Source: Vibrio sinaloensis
GTDB lineage: Bacteria; Pseudomonadota; Gammaproteobacteria; Enterobacterales; Vibrionaceae
Assembly: GCF_023195835.1 (NCBI RefSeq)
Contig: NZ_CP096199.1
Span: forward strand, 1,364,001 to 1,428,000
DNA length: 64,000 bases
Direction of reading: 5' to 3'
The notes under the pieces are model-generated. The model was not told the origin of the DNA. It made no database searches and was given only the letters and a program-made list of their open reading frames with translations. Made by a program: the position numbers and the translations under genes. Shown here in pieces: positions 56,456-64,000 of this stretch (position 1 is its first letter; every line of letters begins with the position of its first letter).

Positions 56456-58453
56456 CTAGTGTGTCCTTCTCAACCACGTCAGGAAAACTTCAAATGACAT
56501 TGGCTTAGCAAAATAATAACCTTGCATTTGCTGGATTCCTGCAGTCTGACAATACTCAACAACATCCTGAGTTTCGACACCTTCAGCGGTCAAAGGGAGT
56601 GATAAACTGTTCGCCATTAGAACAATCGAATCTACTAAAGCTCTAGATCTGCTAGACCTTTCAAGATCGATTACTAGAGATTTATCAATTTTGATTTCAT
56701 CAATGTTCAAGTCCAAGATACGTTTGAGGTTTGAGTATCCTGTACCAAAATCGTCCAAAGAGATCTTTACGCCTAAAGATTTCAGACGGGCGATGGTGTT
56801 AGTTACATCTGCTTCATCATGAAGTAGGAGGTTCTCTGTTACTTCAATAACGAGCTTGCTCAAATTGACATTGTACTTGTTGAAAACATCTTGTAGTTGG
56901 TCAACAAATTGATGACTCATGAATTGAGTGGGACTGACATTGACAGAGAGAGTAAGAGCTGGATGAGTGAACTTCAGATCTGAAAGGCAGCGGGCGGCGA
57001 AGGTGATGGCTTTGTGACCCAAAATAGTGATAAGGCCGCTTTCTTCTGCGACGGGAATGAACTCATCTGGGGTAAATGGACTATGGCCATCCGAATCAAA
57101 CCAACGTATAAGTAGCTCAGCAGATGTCACGTGTGTATGGTGATCAACTTTTGGTTGCAAGTAGAATGTAATGCTATCGCTTTCAATTGCATGTCGAAGT
57201 GCTTGTTCAATAAAATATTGTTGCTTCTGCGTGTCAATATCTGAAGGCTCGTAAATGTGCAGAGGTTCAATTGGAGAAGCTCGCGAGGTTAACAAGGCAC
57301 TCTCCGCGCGGGCAATGGCTTCAGATGCTCGGTCGTCGGAATTAATCGGCGCAATACCCAGTGAAAGAGAGAGGTAATGCAACTTTCCACCAGCTAATGG
57401 TGAATCCTGAATTTCGAGTAGCCTTGCAGCCAACTGAAGACCCTCTCTATCCTTCAGTGACTCGGTAGAGGATTGGAGAACAAAAAAGCGATCTGCAAGA
57501 TCCCTTACTACAAGAGCATGTTTTCCAGCGCGTTGATTCAGCTGTCTTGCAACTTCAAGCAGTACCTTATCACCCTCATCATGCCCACAGGCTAAGTTTA
57601 TCTTACTAAAGTTGTTAATATTGATAGCGATCAGGTTACGTTCGCTTGCATGTTCGTTTTCCAATTGAGCGATTAGATAGTGCCGGTTGGGTAACCCAGA
57701 GAGTTCATCAAAGAATGTTAAACGCTCGATGCGCTTGAGTGTCTCAAGTTCTCCAGAAAGGTCTCGAAAGATGGCCATGCAGACATCTGAGTTGTCCGTG
57801 GCAGAGGTAATGAGCATGGCAGGGAAAGTCGAGCCGTCGGACTTACGTCCCAGAATCTCGTGTTGTTGTTCATCCCCCTGACAACAAGTAAGGTTAGCAA
57901 TGTGGCCCTGTTCAAAAAGTGACGCTATGTTCAGGCTGAGGAGTTTGCCTTCATTATAAAGAAAGAGGTCTGTAGCCGCGTTATTAACACTGACGATTCG
58001 CCCATCACATTGGTAATGTACGATTGCCTCAATCACATTGTTTAGTGCCCGATCCCTATTTGCCATTAAATCAGTAAGTCGTTCATTTAAGGCCAGCTCT
58101 TCAGTGATATCTTGAATCGCCCCGTATAGCATGCCTTGATGAGGCTCTGTTTGACCAAACACTTTCACCCATTTTTCTCGCCCTGTGGCTGATACGATTT
58201 TTGCGGTAAAAACAAGGGGAGTCTGGTTATGTACAGCGGAGCTGATTTGAGAATGCAGTTCCGCTCTAAACTCAAGCGGATAAAAGTTGATGGCGCTCTC
58301 GAGCTTAGGCTCGTAGTAAGAGGGTACATCATGGATACGCTTAGTATTGGCGCTCCAATGAAGGGTTTGCGAATGGAAGTCTAAACTCCATGTGCCAACT
58401 GTTGTCGTGTTTTCTATAGCTTGGAGCAGGTTAGATTCTTTATTTGCCTTCAT
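56456..58453 (-). CDS. PAS-GGDEF(degenerate)-EAL phosphodiesterase, paralog
   Basis: 665 residues from ATG 58453. The longer reading from TTG 58498 has no ribosome site, and none is clear for 58453 either. The domain order is that of the protein at 53392: PAS (VGTWSLDFHSQTLHWSANTK), a second PAS (NVIEAIVHYQCDGRIVSVNN), a GGDEF-like domain with RDLADRFFVL, then EAL with AELLIRW, NVSPTQ, IEVTEN, LDDFGTGYSN, IKIDKS and AEGVET. The EAL is likely active and the GGDEF not. It precedes a solute-binding gene, forming the mirror of the 51-55 kb operon without an MCP. Confidence 0.88.
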   Translation of the reverse strand: MKANKESNLLQAIENTTTVGTWSLDFHSQTLHWSANTKRIHDVPSYYEPKLESAINFYPLEFRAELHSQISSAVHNQTPLVFTAKIVSATGREKWVKVFGQTEPHQGMLYGAIQDITEELALNERLTDLMANRDRALNNVIEAIVHYQCDGRIVSVNNAATDLFLYNEGKLLSLNIASLFEQGHIANLTCCQGDEQQHEILGRKSDGSTFPAMLITSATDNSDVCMAIFRDLSGELETLKRIERLTFFDELSGLPNRHYLIAQLENEHASERNLIAININNFSKINLACGHDEGDKVLLEVARQLNQRAGKHALVVRDLADRFFVLQSSTESLKDREGLQLAARLLEIQDSPLAGGKLHYLSLSLGIAPINSDDRASEAIARAESALLTSRASPIEPLHIYEPSDIDTQKQQYFIEQALRHAIESDSITFYLQPKVDHHTHVTSAELLIRWFDSDGHSPFTPDEFIPVAEESGLITILGHKAITFAARCLSDLKFTHPALTLSVNVSPTQFMSHQFVDQLQDVFNKYNVNLSKLVIEVTENLLLHDEADVTNTIARLKSLGVKISLDDFGTGYSNLKRILDLNIDEIKIDKSLVIDLERSSRSRALVDSIVLMANSLSLPLTAEGVETQDVVEYCQTAGIQQMQGYYFAKPMSFEVFLTWLRRTH

Positions 58454-58889
58454 AGTATCATAGCCAACTAGTGAGTAGCGATAAACATCATGCCACAAAT
58501 GTAAACGTTTCCAATTTTGTGTTCAATTGTTTAAACGCTCGTACTTTCTGGTTAATTGTATAGCACAAATATAAGAGTGGCACTATTGATTAGGTTGTCA
58601 TTTTCTTCTCAGAAGGCGTAATGCTTGTTTTGCAACAAAGAGATATGGAAGTTTTGTCATAAAAAATTCATACAAACCAAGGTAAAACATTGTTCCTAAA
58701 AAGTGACCAAGTCTGGCATATCTTTCTGTTGAGTGCGTGTGGGATGCACAACATTGAAATAATAAGTTAGGCAAATATTATCGAACATTTATGTTTACCA
58801 AATGAATTGTAATGTTGACCAAGGTCAATTATTTTTGTGTTTCATTGCACTAAATTGCACTGCCTTACCTGTTAATGGAATAAACAAAA
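58454..58889. other. 436-base gap between divergent EAL and MCP genes
   Basis: It holds both promoters. TTGACC-AA-GGTCAA (58815-58828), a symmetric sequence, lies 61 bases before the MCP start and may be a binding site. No gene was recognised. Confidence 0.5.
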
Positions 58890-60926
58890 ATGGAATGGCT
58901 ACGTCAGAAAGCGTTGGGAACACAACTGAAAATCGTTGTGTTTTGTGTCTTGGGATTAACAAGTCTCACCATGGGTGGGGCAATATACCAACAAGCTGCG
59001 CACACCTTAGTTGGGCAAAGTGTCTTTGATGCCCAGCGTCAGTTGTCAATGTTATCCACTCAACTGGGTGATCAGTACCAGGGGTATCTACTCCAAGCAA
59101 AGCGATTGAACGACGTTTTACTCGACCGGTATCTCCCCAATATCTCTGTCAGCGCTATGAGCAAGCAGTTAGGTCAGAGTCATTATCATGAGCTAATGAC
59201 AGATGGTCGCTCTATCACCTCTTTTTTTGAGCCGCTTGACCAATTTACGGCGGTAACGGGCGCCGTTGCCACCATATTTGCGCCTACCCGAGATGGCGAC
59301 TTTGTTCGTATTACGACTTCTCTGAGAAACGAACGTAATGACAGGGCGTTTGCAACGCAGTTGGGGCGTGAGCATCCAGCATTTCAATCATTGCAGTCTA
59401 AGCAACCCTATCAATCCTTGGTGTCTCTCTTTGGCTCTCGATATCTCACTTACTACTTCCCGATTGTCAAAAACAATCAGGTCATTGCCTTGAGCTTTGT
59501 AGGCCTTCCGCTTGATGAAGTAATGAATGAGGTCTTTTCGGGCCTTAGGGATGTAGTCTGGGGGGAAACAGGGTACACCATTGTTCTTGACGCCTCTATT
59601 GGTAATGAAGGTCAATATCTATTGCATCCGAAGTTTGACAGTGATGAAAACATTAAAGAGCTAGTCCTACCTGATGGCAGTCGGCCCTTTTCCCATATGT
59701 TTAATAAAGACAGTGGTGTCATTTCATACCCATTTGAAATGTCCAATGGAGAGGTTGATGTTAAACACATGGCATTTACTCGCGTACCAAATTGGAACTG
59801 GATGGTCATGGGCGGGGCTTTTGAGTCGGAGTTGGGTAAAGAAAGTGCGGTGTTTTTGACCTCTTTGGCGTGGCAGTTTTCAATCGGTGGCGTCGTGTTG
59901 TTCGTTGTGCTGACTTGGTACATCAACAAAACCTTTACTCCGTTATCAACGTTGACTTCGACTCTGTCAGAACTCGGGAAAGGAGACTGGACAAAGCGTT
60001 TTAACAATGACACGGAGGTTGGACGCAACGAACTGCGTTTGCTGTCTCAGGCGGCTGAAGCCATGACTGAGTCAGTTCGAGGTATGGTGACGTCCGCACA
60101 AGTGACCGCACAACAAGGTGTCAAAAGTGCAAATGACATTGATATTATCGCAAACGATGTAACGGGTCATGTATCGGATGTGAAGACTGAACTGACTCAG
60201 ATGGTTAGCGCTGTCGCGCAGTTGTCAACATCATCACAGGAAATTGCCACACAGATTGAGCACCTCTCTGGCAGTATTATCGAAGTCGATAGTTTAACCC
60301 AAACGGGCATCGGTCATTTAGGCCAAGGCATCGAGACGGTGCACCGGGTCGTAGATGAGCAGCAAAAACTCAATGACAAAGTACAGGGGCTCAATCAGCA
60401 AGCAGATCACATTCGTTCTGTTATTCACATTATTGGTGAGGTCGCTGAGCAAACCAATTTGCTGGCGTTGAATGCAGCTATTGAAGCCGCTCGAGCAGGC
60501 GAAGCTGGGCGCGGTTTTGCTGTTGTCGCGGATGAAGTTCGCTCCCTTGCGGCCAAAACCCAAGGCTCTATTGCGGATATCGAAGGTATCGTGTCTGCAT
60601 TGGTCCAAGAGGTGGCGGACACCTCTGGTACGATGCGCTTGGTCACCGAGCAAAGTGAGGCCATGATGGCGCAGTTGTCAAATACTCAGAAAGATATGAG
60701 CCATATTGGTGAGTACATGAGTGCTTCGTCGGCTCAAGCGCAGAGCATTGCGGCGACCACCGAAGAGCAAGCGCAAGCAACGGCCAGTTTATCCGAGCAA
60801 GCGAGAGTCATTGATGAACTCAGCGAGCAAGTTAATCACGCAGCCAAAGCCTCAACGCGTCATGCGCACACTTTGGTGGCAGACATCACTAAACTCACTC
60901 AAGCTTTGGCGCTGTTTAGAACGTAA
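58890..60926 (+). CDS. Methyl-accepting chemotaxis protein with periplasmic Cache domain
   Basis: 678 residues; GGAA precedes the ATG. Spans at about 14-36 and 325-348 flank a periplasmic Cache-type region of about 285 residues ([52 protein letters not shown]). A HAMP region ([20 protein letters not shown]) and the signalling tip ([38 protein letters not shown]) follow. The next genes are CheV, EAL and a small protein, in the same order as at 21 kb. Confidence 0.93.
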   Translation: MEWLRQKALGTQLKIVVFCVLGLTSLTMGGAIYQQAAHTLVGQSVFDAQRQLSMLSTQLGDQYQGYLLQAKRLNDVLLDRYLPNISVSAMSKQLGQSHYHELMTDGRSITSFFEPLDQFTAVTGAVATIFAPTRDGDFVRITTSLRNERNDRAFATQLGREHPAFQSLQSKQPYQSLVSLFGSRYLTYYFPIVKNNQVIALSFVGLPLDEVMNEVFSGLRDVVWGETGYTIVLDASIGNEGQYLLHPKFDSDENIKELVLPDGSRPFSHMFNKDSGVISYPFEMSNGEVDVKHMAFTRVPNWNWMVMGGAFESELGKESAVFLTSLAWQFSIGGVVLFVVLTWYINKTFTPLSTLTSTLSELGKGDWTKRFNNDTEVGRNELRLLSQAAEAMTESVRGMVTSAQVTAQQGVKSANDIDIIANDVTGHVSDVKTELTQMVSAVAQLSTSSQEIATQIEHLSGSIIEVDSLTQTGIGHLGQGIETVHRVVDEQQKLNDKVQGLNQQADHIRSVIHIIGEVAEQTNLLALNAAIEAARAGEAGRGFAVVADEVRSLAAKTQGSIADIEGIVSALVQEVADTSGTMRLVTEQSEAMMAQLSNTQKDMSHIGEYMSASSAQAQSIAATTEEQAQATASLSEQARVIDELSEQVNHAAKASTRHAHTLVADITKLTQALALFRT

Positions 60927-60952
60927 TAGTGTTAAGTTAAGGAATGAATCAC

Positions 60953-61870
60953 ATGCCTCATTTTTCAGACCAGTCTCAAAGCGTCCTGATGTTTCGTCTG
61001 CACCAACAAACAACACTCTACGCATTAGGCACGATGAAGATTAAGGAAATCGTCCCTTTTCAGAGACCTACCGCTTTGCCCGCTTGTCATGCTTACGTCA
61101 TTGGGGCTGTGACCATTCGTGATATCAGCCTGCCTGTGATTGACTTGTCATTGGCCATGGGTGGTCGCGGCGTGCCTTTGTCCAAACGAGACACGCAAAC
61201 CCTAATCGTGGCCGATTGTATGCGCATGCAAGTGGCGTTAATGGTAGACAAGGTCGAACACATTGTCTCGTGTGATTGGACATCGGTGACGCCTCTGCCT
61301 AAGGCAGTGGGGCAAGACACGTTTGTGTTGGGGAGTACGCGCTATAATGAGCAATTGGTGCAGTTGCTGGATGTTGAAAGGGTGTTGACTGAAATTTTTC
61401 CGGTAGACATTGAGGAGGCGGGTGTACAGTTATCACAAGAAGAATTGGCGTTATTGCAAAAACTCAATGTGTTGGTTGTTGATGACTCCATTATTGCCCG
61501 TCGATTGATGTCGGAGCTATTGGACCGTTTTGGTTTGAGGTATCAATTGTGTCGTAGTGGGGATGAAGCGTTGGCACTGCTTCTGGAGAGCGAGGATATG
61601 GGAACGAAGTTTGACATGGTCATTAGTGATATCGAAATGCCAGGACTGGATGGTTATGAGCTGGTCTTTGCACTGAACGATAACCCAAGCACACGAGCGA
61701 CATACACCATTTTACATACCTCACTCTCCAGTGACATAAGTCAAGATCGAGCACTTCAGGTTGGAGCCAATGAGGCGTTGTCAAAATTCAATGCGAAAGA
61801 TTTGATGAAGGCTATGTTGCGAGGGGCAGAAGTGGCGCTCGCCGATACTGGCGAAATCGCGTGGCGGTGA
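60953..61870 (+). CDS. cheV: CheV-type adaptor (copy 2)
   Basis: 305 residues from ATG 60953, which has AAGGA nine bases upstream; ATG 60944 is too close. CheW region: TTLYALGTMKIKEIVPFQRP, then VIGAVTIRDISLPVIDLSLA. Receiver region: VLVVDDSIIARRL, phospho-acceptor Asp in VISDIEMPGLDG, LHTSLSS, LSKFNA. It closely resembles the CheV at 23027 over its full length, so it came from a shared ancestor. It follows its MCP by 26 bases and precedes the EAL gene by 164. Confidence 0.92.
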   Translation: MPHFSDQSQSVLMFRLHQQTTLYALGTMKIKEIVPFQRPTALPACHAYVIGAVTIRDISLPVIDLSLAMGGRGVPLSKRDTQTLIVADCMRMQVALMVDKVEHIVSCDWTSVTPLPKAVGQDTFVLGSTRYNEQLVQLLDVERVLTEIFPVDIEEAGVQLSQEELALLQKLNVLVVDDSIIARRLMSELLDRFGLRYQLCRSGDEALALLLESEDMGTKFDMVISDIEMPGLDGYELVFALNDNPSTRATYTILHTSLSSDISQDRALQVGANEALSKFNAKDLMKAMLRGAEVALADTGEIAWR

Positions 61871-62034
61871 TTGGGGCGTCTGTGTCTTTGAAGCAATTAG
61901 TGATGGAGTGCAGTCAAGTGTCGCTCTCCATGCCCAAGTAGCCCTCGCGAGCGAAAGTTCCGTAGGCCGTTACGATTTGAGTTTTTGAGTCAAACTCATC
62001 ATAGGACGAACGACAAGGATTGATTTGTAACGCA

Positions 62035-63678
62035 ATGAAAAAACATGTTTTCCCGACGTCGGTATTGCAACTCTTTGACACTACCAGTGAAGGTCTTTGG
62101 TTCATGACGCGTGATAACGTCGTGGAATTTTATAACACTCCGTTTTACGAGCAGTTTGATATGCCCCTCGAGGGTTCGACCTTCGACGACTGGTTGACTC
62201 TGGTGCATCCCAAGGACCGAGAAAGCTTGCAAGGCAAAGTTGATGGTCATAAAAATGAAGCACCATCCACGCACGTCAAAACCCGCTACCGGGTTAAAAA
62301 CCGATTCGGGCACTATTTGTGGATTGAGGCAACCGGAACCTTGGTGGAACAAGAAGGCGACGTGATGATGGTTGGAACACATAAGAATGTGTCGGAGGAA
62401 GTATTTCTCAACCAATACCTTTCCCACATCGCCAATCATGACAGTGAAACGGGGCTGTATAACCGGCATCAGTTTTTTAAAGACATGGTAGGGTTTGATG
62501 AAAGAGGGTGGTTGTTTACTTGCTGTTTTACTCAACTTCATGAAGCTCAACGCCGAGTGGGACAGGACGCCACTTCTCGTCTAGTCTCTGCGCTGGTGGC
62601 AGTGTTGGATGACGTATTGTCGCTTCAATACGGGCTCTATCGCATTGGCGCCGATACGTTAGTTTTTACGGTCGAGGCACCGCTTAGCGTTCGACAGGCG
62701 ATGAACTTAATGACGAAAGTTGAAACTCGCTTTCTCAAACAACAGCGAACCCATGACGTGTCTTTGGCTTCACAACTCAGTATCGGTGCACTGCGCCGTG
62801 AAGATAAAGACTCGAAGCGATTGCTGTCGCAAGTATTCAATGTGTCAGAGTACGCTCGATTAGTTGAGTCGCCAGTGGCGTATGCAGGGCCGTCGAAAGC
62901 AGCAATACAGCGCTATTTTGACATAGAAGATGCGTTAGAGACCGCGATAGCTCATTCGCATATAGACATTGCGCTGCAACCCATCGTGGCGGCTGCCACA
63001 GGCGATTTGGTGAGCTACGAAGCTCTGGCTCGTTGGACCCACCCTATCCTAGGGGATATCACTCCGGGGGAGTTTATCCCTATGGCGGAAAAGCTGGGTT
63101 ACATACACGCACTTGGATTGGTTGTGCTAGAAAAAGCGTGCCAGTTTTTGCAAGCGTTTGACAAGGTGCATCAGTCGAGACCCAACATTAATGTCAATGT
63201 GTCGGCGCAGCAACTGCTTAGACCTTCCTTTGTCGATGATGTGATGGCGGTCGTAGCCGAGACTGCGCTTTCTCCGTCTCGGGTAGTATTGGAAATTACC
63301 GAGTCGTACTTACTTGAGAGTACCCAGTCAATGATGAGCACCTTAAACACTCTTAACCGGCTCGGTTTCAAATTATCCATTGATGATTTTGGTGCGGGTA
63401 TGACCGCGATTACGGGGTTGTTCAATTTACCGCTCTATCAGGTCAAGTTGGATAGGGCACTGGTGACAGAAGCTATGCAACTCCCGGCTTGCTTAAAGCT
63501 CGTGTCATACTTGTGCGACTATGGCAGAAGTCACGGTATTACGATAGTCGCTGAAGGCGTGGAGACCACCGAGATGTTTGACCAGTTGATGTCAGCAGGC
63601 GTCCCGTACCTTCAAGGTTTCTGCTTGTATCGTCCTTGTGAACCAAGCGTTTGGTTAGCCAGTGGGGTAGCAGCATGA
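62035..63678 (+). CDS. PAS - degenerate GGDEF - EAL phosphodiesterase (copy 3)
   Basis: 547 residues from ATG 62035 (TTG 62020 is also in frame); AAGGA lies 15 bases upstream, so the start is not certain. The layout is that of copies 1 and 2: PAS (TSEGLWFMTRDNVVEFYNTP), a degenerate GGDEF with RIGAD, and EAL with YEALARW, NVNVSAQQ, LEITES, IDDFGAGMTA, VKLD and AEGVET. c-di-GMP hydrolysis is expected. It lies in the second MCP-CheV-EAL block. A small gene overlaps its stop by four bases. Confidence 0.9.
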   Translation: MKKHVFPTSVLQLFDTTSEGLWFMTRDNVVEFYNTPFYEQFDMPLEGSTFDDWLTLVHPKDRESLQGKVDGHKNEAPSTHVKTRYRVKNRFGHYLWIEATGTLVEQEGDVMMVGTHKNVSEEVFLNQYLSHIANHDSETGLYNRHQFFKDMVGFDERGWLFTCCFTQLHEAQRRVGQDATSRLVSALVAVLDDVLSLQYGLYRIGADTLVFTVEAPLSVRQAMNLMTKVETRFLKQQRTHDVSLASQLSIGALRREDKDSKRLLSQVFNVSEYARLVESPVAYAGPSKAAIQRYFDIEDALETAIAHSHIDIALQPIVAAATGDLVSYEALARWTHPILGDITPGEFIPMAEKLGYIHALGLVVLEKACQFLQAFDKVHQSRPNINVNVSAQQLLRPSFVDDVMAVVAETALSPSRVVLEITESYLLESTQSMMSTLNTLNRLGFKLSIDDFGAGMTAITGLFNLPLYQVKLDRALVTEAMQLPACLKLVSYLCDYGRSHGITIVAEGVETTEMFDQLMSAGVPYLQGFCLYRPCEPSVWLASGVAA

Positions 63679-63980
63679 GGCAGTCCCCTCTCACCAGTGA
63701 ACAAGCGCTGTATGACTTGATTTGTCATAGTTTACTGGCTTTGCTTATGTCAGCGACGCTGACACAGGGGCGCGTGACCGAATCACAGCGTCGTCAAGTG
63801 TTGGTCAAGTTCTATAAACGCGCCCTGACCAACCCAAACTATAAATCGGTTCGTCAAGACATCCGAAAGTTACTGGCCGCGAGTCGTGATGAGAGAGTGG
63901 ATGTATACGCCATTCTCAAACAGCTTAATGATGATGCTTTTAAACTTGATACCATCGATAATCCCTCGGCCGTGAACTAG
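63675..63980 (+). CDS. Small hypothetical protein (101 residues)
   Basis: ATG 63675 overlaps the stop of the EAL gene as ATGA, so the two are translationally coupled; GTGGGG lies upstream. The protein is helical with a basic mid-region (RRQVLVKFYKRALTNPNYKS). No family was recognised. Its place after the EAL matches the small genes after the copy at 25296, but it is not alike in sequence. Confidence 0.6.
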   Translation: MRQSPLTSEQALYDLICHSLLALLMSATLTQGRVTESQRRQVLVKFYKRALTNPNYKSVRQDIRKLLAASRDERVDVYAILKQLNDDAFKLDTIDNPSAVN

Positions 63981-64000
63981 ACTTTTATTGATGGTTATAT

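Noticed and set aside
58565..58590. Sigma-54 promoter (TGGCAC...) before the MCP at 58890
   Set aside because: TGGCAC is present but the required TTGC element at the right distance is not.
60721..61044. 107-codon frame overlapping the MCP and CheV genes
   Set aside because: It is a shadow of the two genes; composition is arginine-rich and no ribosome site is present.

Overview
The window reads as chromosomal DNA of a Vibrio-like marine gammaproteobacterium. This is inferred from the gene content: several methyl-accepting chemotaxis proteins (MCPs), two CheV paralogs, six EAL-domain proteins, a DUF2860 outer-membrane protein, and GH4/PTS sugar genes. No rRNA, tRNA or CRISPR array was seen. 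The accessory character fits a secondary chromosome or genomic islands, but the sequence does not prove that.

Layout. 1-5.0 kb: a flavodoxin/DUF4345 pair divergent from an AraC regulator, an NmrA-like oxidoreductase, a GNAT acetyltransferase and a kinase-fold protein. 5.1-10.3 kb: two c-di-GMP proteins around a GFA-family protein and a decayed IS481 fragment. 10.6-20.3 kb: a methyltransferase, an SDR pseudogene, a membrane protein with a MalT-like regulator, an outer-membrane barrel, an MCP operon and an AraC/GlxA-type regulator. Three copies of a 20-bp palindrome (AATCAC-N8-GTGAT) lie in this stretch. 21.0-27.6 kb: an MCP-CheV-HDOD-EAL signalling block with two small genes. 27.7-33.6 kb: hydrolases, a second GlxA-type regulator, a CatB/Vat-type acetyltransferase and DUF2860. 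33.8-46.9 kb: a mobile and defence-like island. It holds a coiled-coil membrane protein, a Mu gpI remnant, an RloC-like AAA ATPase inside what looks like an integron cassette, a tyrosine recombinase, a PD-(D/E)XK-like protein, four nested mobile layers (alpA, IS21, IS3, IS1111) and an XRE-ImmA/PIN pair. 47.0-50.8 kb: an alpha-glucoside PTS operon with its GntR regulator. 51.0-58.5 kb: solute-binding protein, MCP and EAL genes, then a mirrored EAL/solute-binding pair. 58.9-64 kb: a second MCP-CheV-EAL block parallel to the one at 21-27 kb.

How the genes work together. The dominant theme is coupling of chemoreceptors or solute-binding proteins to c-di-GMP turnover. Two blocks place an MCP, a CheV adaptor and a PAS-(degenerate GGDEF)-EAL phosphodiesterase in a row. 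Two others pair a solute-binding protein with a PAS-GGDEF*-EAL enzyme. Only one of the six EAL proteins keeps an intact GGDEF motif, so the window leans towards c-di-GMP breakdown.

The most unusual items are: (i) an IS1111-type (IS110 family) element sitting exactly at the A6G frameshift site of an IS3 element, with short segments in its 3' non-coding end matching both the target and its own junction, as expected of a bridge RNA; and (ii) the RloC-like ATPase with a CxxC zinc hook and a candidate Arg/Glu/His anticodon-nuclease triad, flanked by complementary GTTAGGC/GCCTAAC cores and an attC-like hairpin.
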